Part shown: piece by piece, positions 6,498 to 10,184 of the stretch
Position numbering within the stretch: the first letter of the stretch is position 1
How the letters are laid out: each line of letters begins with the position of its first letter
Source of the DNA: JBAWAP01 sp049589355
GTDB taxonomy: Bacteria > Chloroflexota > Anaerolineae > VGOG01
Direction: 5' to 3'
Assembly: GCA_049589355.1 (NCBI GenBank)
Contig: JBAWAP010000110.1
Coordinates: 1 to 10,184 of the forward strand
DNA length: 10,184 bases
The notes under the pieces: generated by a model
Told to the model about the DNA's origin: nothing
The model's database searches: none
What the model saw: the letters and a program-made list of their open reading frames with translations, nothing else
Position numbers and translations under genes: made by a program

Positions 6498-7559
6498 GTG
6501 CAGAAGTTGCCGCAGAAGATACTCAGCATAGCATTGATCCTGGGGCTCTTGGTCGGGTGCGGTGCCCCTGCGATCGCGCCTACGCCCGTCCCACCGACCT
6601 CAACCCCAACCACCGTGCCAATAACCGAGCACCGCGCTGCTGGTCTGTCGGATGAGGAGGTCGCGACGCTCAGCAGCCTGAAGCAGGTGGACGACTACCC
6701 GCTCTACACCATGCGCTACTACGGTGTATACGATCAGAGGCTGTCTTCCAGTGAGACGGCATCGTCGCCCGCATGGGCCTGTTCGCTTTTCGCGGCTCTC
6801 GGCGATGCGAACAACATGCTCTATGGCCGCAACTTCGACTGGGAATACAGTCCGGCCGTGCTCCTGCTCGCCGACCCACCGGATGGCTACGCTTCGGTCT
6901 CAATGGTAGACATTGCCTACTTCGGATTCGGCGAAGCCAAGGCGGGCACCCTGACCGACTTGCCTCTCAGCGAGCGTCGAGCGCTTTTGGACGCCCCGCT
7001 TTGGCCGTTCGATGGCATGAACGAGCGCGGTCTGGCTGTTGGCATGGCCGCCGTCCCGCCGGGGGACATGCGCCCCGACCCAGACAAAGAGACCATTGGC
7101 TCATTGATGGTAATTCGCAAGATGCTAGATCACGCCAGCAACGTGGACGAGGCCCTCGCCATCCTACAAAGCTACAACGTTGATTTTACAGGTGGTCCTC
7201 CCCTCCATTACCTGATCGCCGACTCGTCGGGCCGCTCGGTTCTGGTGGAGTTCTATCAGAGTGAGATGGTGATCATGCCCAACGAGACGCCTTGGCATCT
7301 GGCGACTAACTTCTTACGCGCCTCGGCTGGCGAGTCTGCGGAAGGGCAGTGCTGGCGATACGACAAGATCAGCCAGCGACTCACAGAAGCTGAGGGCCAG
7401 CTTACCGCGCAGGACGCCCTAGACCTCCTGTCCCAAGTGTCCCAAGAGGGCACCCAATGGTCGGTTGTTTACGGGATGAGCACTGGCGATGTGAACGTGA
7501 CCATGGGGCAGAAGTATGACAACGTGTACACCTTCCCCTTGAAGTTCGCGGGCGAGTAG
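6498..7559 (+). CDS. Lipoprotein, Ntn-type linear amide hydrolase or acyltransferase
   Basis: A 353-residue protein. Residues 1-20 are a signal with lipobox LVGC; Cys21 should be lipidated. A Pro/Thr linker (27-42) follows, then a domain of the choloylglycine hydrolase / acyl-CoA:isopenicillin N acyltransferase type. Visible signatures are Cys95 (AWACSLFAAL), the probable N-terminal nucleophile after self-cleavage; GRNFDW (110-115); GMNERGLAVGM (173-183); ATNF (269-272); and WSVVY (321-325). Members hydrolyse or form amide bonds of bile salts, penicillins or N-acyl homoserine lactones and related amides; the substrate here cannot be told. Unusually, about 94 residues would precede the nucleophile, so self-processing would cut the enzyme from its lipid anchor. 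It starts at GTG. It appears monocistronic. Confidence 0.85.
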   Translation: MQKLPQKILSIALILGLLVGCGAPAIAPTPVPPTSTPTTVPITEHRAAGLSDEEVATLSSLKQVDDYPLYTMRYYGVYDQRLSSSETASSPAWACSLFAALGDANNMLYGRNFDWEYSPAVLLLADPPDGYASVSMVDIAYFGFGEAKAGTLTDLPLSERRALLDAPLWPFDGMNERGLAVGMAAVPPGDMRPDPDKETIGSLMVIRKMLDHASNVDEALAILQSYNVDFTGGPPLHYLIADSSGRSVLVEFYQSEMVIMPNETPWHLATNFLRASAGESAEGQCWRYDKISQRLTEAEGQLTAQDALDLLSQVSQEGTQWSVVYGMSTGDVNVTMGQKYDNVYTFPLKFAGE

Positions 7560-7581
7560 CGACTCATCATTGATGGCCACC

Positions 7582-7726
7582 GTAACTGCTCAGCCTCCTA
7601 CCGGTTGGAGTGCGTTCGCTGTCACCCTGAGCCTTGCCCTGAGCAAAGCGAAGGGGAAGCGAAGGGTCTCGTTTTACCCAGAACGAGATTCTTCGCTTCG
7701 CTCAGAATGACAGGCTGAGCAGTTAC
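7582..7726. mobile_element. MITE-like element, IS66-type ends, copy 2 (145 bp)
   Basis: Perfect 14-bp terminal repeats GTAACTGCTCAGCC (7582-7595, inverted at 7713-7726) are flanked by a perfect 8-bp direct repeat TGGCCACC (7574-7581 and 7727-7734). The core differs from the other two complete copies: TGTCACCCTGAGC and the complement of GCTCAGAATGACA form the inner stem, with a 7-bp hairpin TCTCGTT/AACGAGA (7667-7673, 7682-7688) inside. About 24 extra bases lie between the left terminal repeat and the stem. It lies between the lipoprotein gene and the higB promoter. Confidence 0.9.
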
Positions 7727-7761
7727 TGGCCACCTAGCACAAAACGAGACCTGAATGAGAT

Positions 7762-7790
7762 TTGCTCCCGTAGCGGGATCGTTGTATAAT
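7762..7790 (+). promoter_or_regulatory. higBA promoter with operator-like palindrome
   Basis: TTGCTC (7762-7767), a 17-base spacer and TATAAT (7785-7790) form a good sigma-70-type promoter. TCCCG-TAG-CGGGA (7766-7778) is a perfect inverted repeat lying over the spacer, ideally placed for repression by the HigA antitoxin or HigBA complex, the usual autoregulation of such pairs. Expected transcription start is 7796-7798, i.e. at the higB ATG. Confidence 0.75.
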
Positions 7791-7797
7791 TATGGAC

Positions 7798-8091
7798 ATG
7801 AGCATCATCTCTCGCAAAGCACTAAGAGAGTTTTGGGAACGACACCCAGACGCACGGCAGGTGTTGCAAGCCTGGTATGCAGACACAAAACAGGCCACTT
7901 GGAAAACACCGGCGGACATCAAAAATGTCTACCGTAACGCCAGCATTATCGCTAACAACCGTGTTGTATTCAACATCAAAGGCAATCGTTACCGCTTGGT
8001 GGTGGCTATCAAATACGAACACGACATTGTTTATATCCGCTTTGTTGGCACCCATCAGGAATATGACAGGATAGACCCTGCCACGATTTGA
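7798..8091 (+). CDS. higB: HigB-type toxin, mRNA interferase
   Basis: A 97-residue protein matching the usual length of the HigB toxin family (RelE-like fold; COG4680/PF09907 type). Diagnostic segments are ALREFWERHPDA, a central NRVVFNIKGNRYRLVVAI and the end IRFVGTHQEYDRID, which carries the GTHxEYD motif. Members bind ribosomes or mRNA and cut translated mRNA, stopping growth when the antitoxin is lost. The ATG at 7798 is preferred to the in-frame ATG at 7792 because the promoter places the RNA start at about 7796-7798 and no ribosome binding site precedes either; the toxin mRNA is therefore probably leaderless. Toxin-first order is normal for HigBA. It is 15 bases from the antitoxin gene. 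Confidence 0.9.
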   Translation: MSIISRKALREFWERHPDARQVLQAWYADTKQATWKTPADIKNVYRNASIIANNRVVFNIKGNRYRLVVAIKYEHDIVYIRFVGTHQEYDRIDPATI

Positions 8092-8106
8092 GAGGAGGTT
8101 TCCGTT

Positions 8107-8481
8107 ATGGACATCAGGCCCATCAAAACCGAGGCCGACTATCAGGCCGTTCTGGAAGAAATAGAACGCCTTTTTGACGCCGCGCCCGACACGCCCGAAG
8201 GGGACCGGTTGGAGGTATTGACCACACTGGTTGAAACCTACGAAGAGAAGCATTACCCTATCCCACTGCCGGATCCCATCGAAGCCATCGAGTATTACAT
8301 GGAAAGTCGTGGCTTGTCGCGCCGTGACCTGGAGCCCTACATTGGTAATCGTGGTCGCGTTTCTGAGATATTGAACCGAAAACGGCCTCTTTCGATAGAG
8401 ATGATACGGCGGCTCCATGCAGGGCTTGGCATCTCGGCAGAAGTGTTAATACAGCCGTATGAATACGGGCGGGCAGCCTGA
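8107..8481 (+). CDS. higA: HigA-type antitoxin with helix-turn-helix
   Basis: A 124-residue protein typical of the COG5499 antitoxins paired with HigB. The N-terminal part (PIKTEADYQAVLEEIERLFD) and the acidic middle (DTPEGDRLEVLTTLVETYEE) should wrap the toxin. Residues about 60-115 form an XRE-like helix-turn-helix (AIEYYMESRGLSRRDLEPYI, then GRVSEILNRKRPLSIEMIRR). It neutralises HigB and probably represses its own promoter at the palindrome at 7766-7778. Start chosen from GAGGAGG (8092-8098), 8 bases upstream and immediately after the toxin stop, so this gene has a strong binding site while the toxin has none, which would favour antitoxin excess. Confidence 0.92.
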   Translation: MDIRPIKTEADYQAVLEEIERLFDAAPDTPEGDRLEVLTTLVETYEEKHYPIPLPDPIEAIEYYMESRGLSRRDLEPYIGNRGRVSEILNRKRPLSIEMIRRLHAGLGISAEVLIQPYEYGRAA

Positions 8482-8487
8482 GAGTAA

Positions 8488-8700
8488 AAGACGAGATATC
8501 CGGAGCCGTTCGCAGCCATCGCCACGATCTGTGGCGGTTGTTTTCCCGAGTTTGCCTCTATCTTGATCAAAGGTGAGTTTGGCGTGGGCAAACCGGATGA
8601 CCGCGTTTATCTCCACGCTCTCGATCAACTGAATGTAAAACCGGAAGAGACGTGGATGGTCGGTGACAATCTGGAATGGGATGTGAGGGCCCCGCAGAGA
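8488..8700 (+). pseudogene. HAD-superfamily hydrolase remnant
   Basis: In one frame, GEFGVGKPDDRVYLHALDQL then WMVGDNLEWDVRAPQR matches the third and fourth motifs of haloacid dehalogenase-type phosphatases (the Lys of GKPD and the GDNxxxD metal site). Motif I (DxD nucleophile) and the cap are missing, and likeness stops abruptly at about 8700. The reading frame opens at 8488 after a stop; no credible start is present. It is a decayed 3'-internal fragment, not a working enzyme. Confidence 0.75.
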
Positions 8701-8876
8701 ATGCACTGTCGCCATTTTTCGAGACAAAGTTTGCTCGGATGGAATATGCTGGGGGTAAAGGCCGTTTCAATCTTTCTTTTATGAGATACACAGGCGAGTG
8801 GGTAGAGCTTCACCGCAACTTATCACTGGAAGAATGTTTGGCGGCCATCAGAGACGAGCCGCACTTTTACCCGTAA
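8701..8876 (+). pseudogene. C-terminal remnant of an unknown small protein
   Basis: In a different frame from the HAD remnant, LSPFFETKFARMEYAGG, then GRFNLSFMRYTGEWVEL and LSLEECLAAIRDEPHFYP run to a stop at 8876. The dense hydrophobic/aromatic pattern and clean end look like the C-terminal part of a real conserved protein of the F-x-L-x-(Y/F)-M-R-x-T-G-x-W type, which I cannot name. An ATG at 8676 would give 66 residues, but it lies inside the HAD remnant and has no good binding site. Probably a fragment joined to the HAD remnant by deletion. Confidence 0.5.
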
Positions 8877-8884
8877 GATGCGGG

Positions 8885-8996
8885 GTGACTACTCAGGCTG
8901 TCATTGCGAGCGAAGCGAAGCAATCCCCAAGCCGCAAGGAGGAGATTGCTTCGTCGCAAAAAACGCTCCTCGCAATGACATGGGCTGAGCAGTTAC
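8885..8996. mobile_element. MITE-like element, IS66-type ends, copy 3 (112 bp)
   Basis: The left end is GTGACTACTCAGGC and the right end is the complement of GTAACTGCTCAGCC. The inner inverted pair is TGTCATTGCGAG (8899-8910) and its inverse (8969-8980). It is the near-identical inverted sister of the 5590-5725 copy but lacks that copy's 24-bp insertion. Flanks GATGCGGG (8877-8884) and GCTGTGGG (8997-9004) match at 6 of 8 bases, a decayed target duplication. It starts 8 bases after the end of the preceding gene remnant. Confidence 0.82.
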
Positions 8997-9014
8997 GCTG
9001 TGGGAAGGTTTAAG

Positions 9015-9034
9015 CGCTCGCGCTTGCGCGAGCG
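9015..9034. repeat. Strong GC hairpin upstream of the reductase
   Basis: CGCTCGCGC and GCGCGAGCG form a 9-bp perfect stem around two bases, within an AAG...CTT frame. No T-run follows, so it is not a classical terminator. It lies about 60 bases before the reductase start and could be a leader structure, or a separate small palindromic repeat next to the mobile element. Confidence 0.5.
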
Positions 9035-9097
9035 ACTGAGCTTGGGCATTAAGTGGCCACATTGGGTTGAAAGTACTACTACCATCAGGAGGTTAGC

Positions 9098-9988
9098 ATG
9101 GAGACGAGACCTTTTGGTAAAACCGGAGAATCGTTCCCCATCTTGAGCTTTGGTGGGCAACGGATTGTAGATGAACACGATTGCACGGAAGAAGAGGCCA
9201 TCGAAATCGTCAATACGGCCATAGACCGGGGCATCCGCTACTTCGATACCGCCTGGATCTACTCCCAGGGACAGGCGGAGACCCGCCTGGGCAAGGTGGT
9301 CAAGCACCGGCGGCCGGAGATGTGGATTGCCACTAAGGTTTGGGACACCACCCGTGATGGGGCTCGCCGCCAACTGGAGGAGAGCCTGACGCGGCTGCAA
9401 ACCGACTACGTGAACGAGTGGCGGTTGCACAACGTATGGGACTATGCCCGCCTGGATGCATTCACCGGCAAGGGGGGAGCGCTGAAGGCAGCCGTGCAGG
9501 CTCGCGAGGAGGGGCTGGTACGCTACATCAGCATCAGTTGCCACACCGACCCGCAAATCCTGGTCGAAGCACTCAACCGCTTCCCCTTTGATAGCACGCT
9601 CATCGCCCTCTCGGCGCTGGACCATTTCATCCTCAGCTTCGCCGAGGAGTTCCTGCCCGTCGCCAACGCAAAGAATGTCGCTACCATTGGGATGAAAGTG
9701 CTGGGGCTGGGCAGCCTGACCCACGAGGTGGAACGCTCCCTGCGCTATGCCTTCGGTCTGCCGGTCAGCACGGTCATTGTGGGGATGGAGACCATGGCCC
9801 AACTGGAGCAAAACCTGGCCATTGCCGAATCGTTCCAGCCGATGACCGACGAAGAGCGATTGGCCTTCTTCAAGGAAATCATGCCGCTGGTCCGGCCGGA
9901 CAAGATGCGCTGGAAAGCAAGTGACTGGGACAACCCGACCGAGTGGGTTCCCCGCGGCCGGGGATTGCGTCCCCAAGAACGTGTCTGA
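9098..9988 (+). CDS. Aldo/keto reductase
   Basis: A 296-residue NAD(P)H-dependent oxidoreductase of the AKR superfamily, a cytoplasmic (beta/alpha)8 barrel reducing carbonyls. The catalytic tetrad is visible: Asp50 (YFDTAWIY), Tyr55, Lys80 (WIATKV) and His111 (RLHNVW). The N-terminal RPFGKTGESFPILSFGG is the usual start. STVIVGMETMAQLEQNLAIA (about 224-243) is the late cofactor-binding region. The C-terminus lacks the 4Fe-4S Cys cluster found in some AKR-ferredoxin proteins. Start from AGGAGG about 5-6 bases before the ATG. Substrate unknown. It stands alone on the plus strand, after a mobile element and a hairpin. Confidence 0.92.
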   Translation: METRPFGKTGESFPILSFGGQRIVDEHDCTEEEAIEIVNTAIDRGIRYFDTAWIYSQGQAETRLGKVVKHRRPEMWIATKVWDTTRDGARRQLEESLTRLQTDYVNEWRLHNVWDYARLDAFTGKGGALKAAVQAREEGLVRYISISCHTDPQILVEALNRFPFDSTLIALSALDHFILSFAEEFLPVANAKNVATIGMKVLGLGSLTHEVERSLRYAFGLPVSTVIVGMETMAQLEQNLAIAESFQPMTDEERLAFFKEIMPLVRPDKMRWKASDWDNPTEWVPRGRGLRPQERV

Positions 9989-10005
9989 AGAACCGCTTAT
10001 AGCTG

Positions 10006-10091
10006 AGGTGCCCGGCACTTTTCTGTGTAATCTGAACAAGCCTCTGCTGAAAAAGTGCCGCCTTGAGCCCATTCTCAAGTGCCGGGCACCT
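10006..10091. repeat. Inverted repeat AGGTGCCCGGCACTT
   Basis: A perfect 15-bp inverted repeat (10006-10020 and 10077-10091) surrounds about 56 bases. A second internal match, CGGCACTTTTC versus GAAAAAGTGCCG, allows an alternative fold. It begins 17 bases after the reductase stop and may help end its transcript, but its own shape suggests a dispersed palindromic element. Confidence 0.7.
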
Positions 10092-10094
10092 AAG

Positions 10095-10170
10095 AGCCTA
10101 TCCTAAAATTACCCCGCGCGCTCAAAAACAAGCGTGAAAATGGAAGCCCAGAGGGATTTTAGGATAGGGT
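10095..10170. mobile_element. Short terminal-inverted-repeat element, possible MITE (76 bp)
   Basis: CCTATCCTAAAAT (10097-10109) is exactly mirrored at 10156-10168; allowing mismatches the arms extend to about 20 bases. The 5-bp direct repeat CTAAG lies on both sides (10090-10094, 10171-10175), a possible target duplication, though the sequence partly overlaps the inverted symmetry. It abuts the preceding inverted repeat. No transposase is present; the parent family is not identified. Confidence 0.55.
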
Positions 10171-10184
10171 CTAAGTGGAGGAAG

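Noticed and set aside
7792..7797. Upstream ATG for higB
   Set aside because: It lies directly after the -10 box and before the predicted RNA start, so it would not be in the transcript.
8993..10078. Long minus-strand frame (361 codons) opposite the aldo/keto reductase
   Set aside because: The reductase has its full catalytic tetrad and a good binding site; the opposite frame shows no family signature and runs through repeats.

Overview
The window looks like a chromosomal segment of a free-living bacterium, most likely a Chloroflexota (Anaerolineae-like) lineage. This is an inference from style, not from a marker gene: a lipoprotein with a Pro/Thr linker, a large secreted protein built of IQVQN-type beta repeats plus an SdrD_B-like domain, good Shine-Dalgarno sequences, and many short palindromic repeats of the GTCATTGCGAG type. 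There is no rRNA, tRNA, phage gene, complete insertion sequence or CRISPR array.

Layout. 1-124: right end of a short mobile element. 159-1397 (+): membrane-anchored HEXXH metallopeptidase-like protein, converging through a bidirectional terminator (1426-1460) on 1479-4367 (-), a 962-residue secreted multidomain protein with a cysteine-rich hairpin. Upstream on the minus strand are two very small candidate genes sharing a repeated GDRAGIIEGDLC segment (4569-4739, 4746-4796), then a 72-residue conserved-looking protein (4907-5125). 5144-5744 holds a palindromic repeat, a consensus sigma-70-type promoter with no obvious gene close behind it, and a short mobile element. 5745-6344 (+) is a small membrane protein with a PH-like part. 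6498-7559 (+) is a lipoprotein of the Ntn/choloylglycine-hydrolase type. 7798-8481 (+) is a HigBA-type toxin-antitoxin pair whose promoter implies a leaderless toxin mRNA. 8488-8876 holds two gene remnants joined end to end. 9098-9988 (+) is an aldo/keto reductase, followed by two nested or adjacent inverted repeats.

The most interesting signal is a family of short non-autonomous elements. Three complete copies (5590-5725, 7582-7726, 8885-8996) and one partial copy (ending at 124) share the terminal repeat GTAACTGCTCAGCC. The complete copies are flanked by 8-bp direct repeats: one perfect, one 7/8, one 6/8. Ends in GTAA and 8-bp duplications are hallmarks of the IS66 family, but no transposase is present. 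The cores differ: two share one palindrome, a third carries a different one, and a 24-bp module is shared across the two core types. Each element end lies just upstream of a plus-strand gene.

The genes do not form one pathway. The window reads as accessory cell-surface and stress or maintenance functions, separated and partly re-promoted by small repeats.
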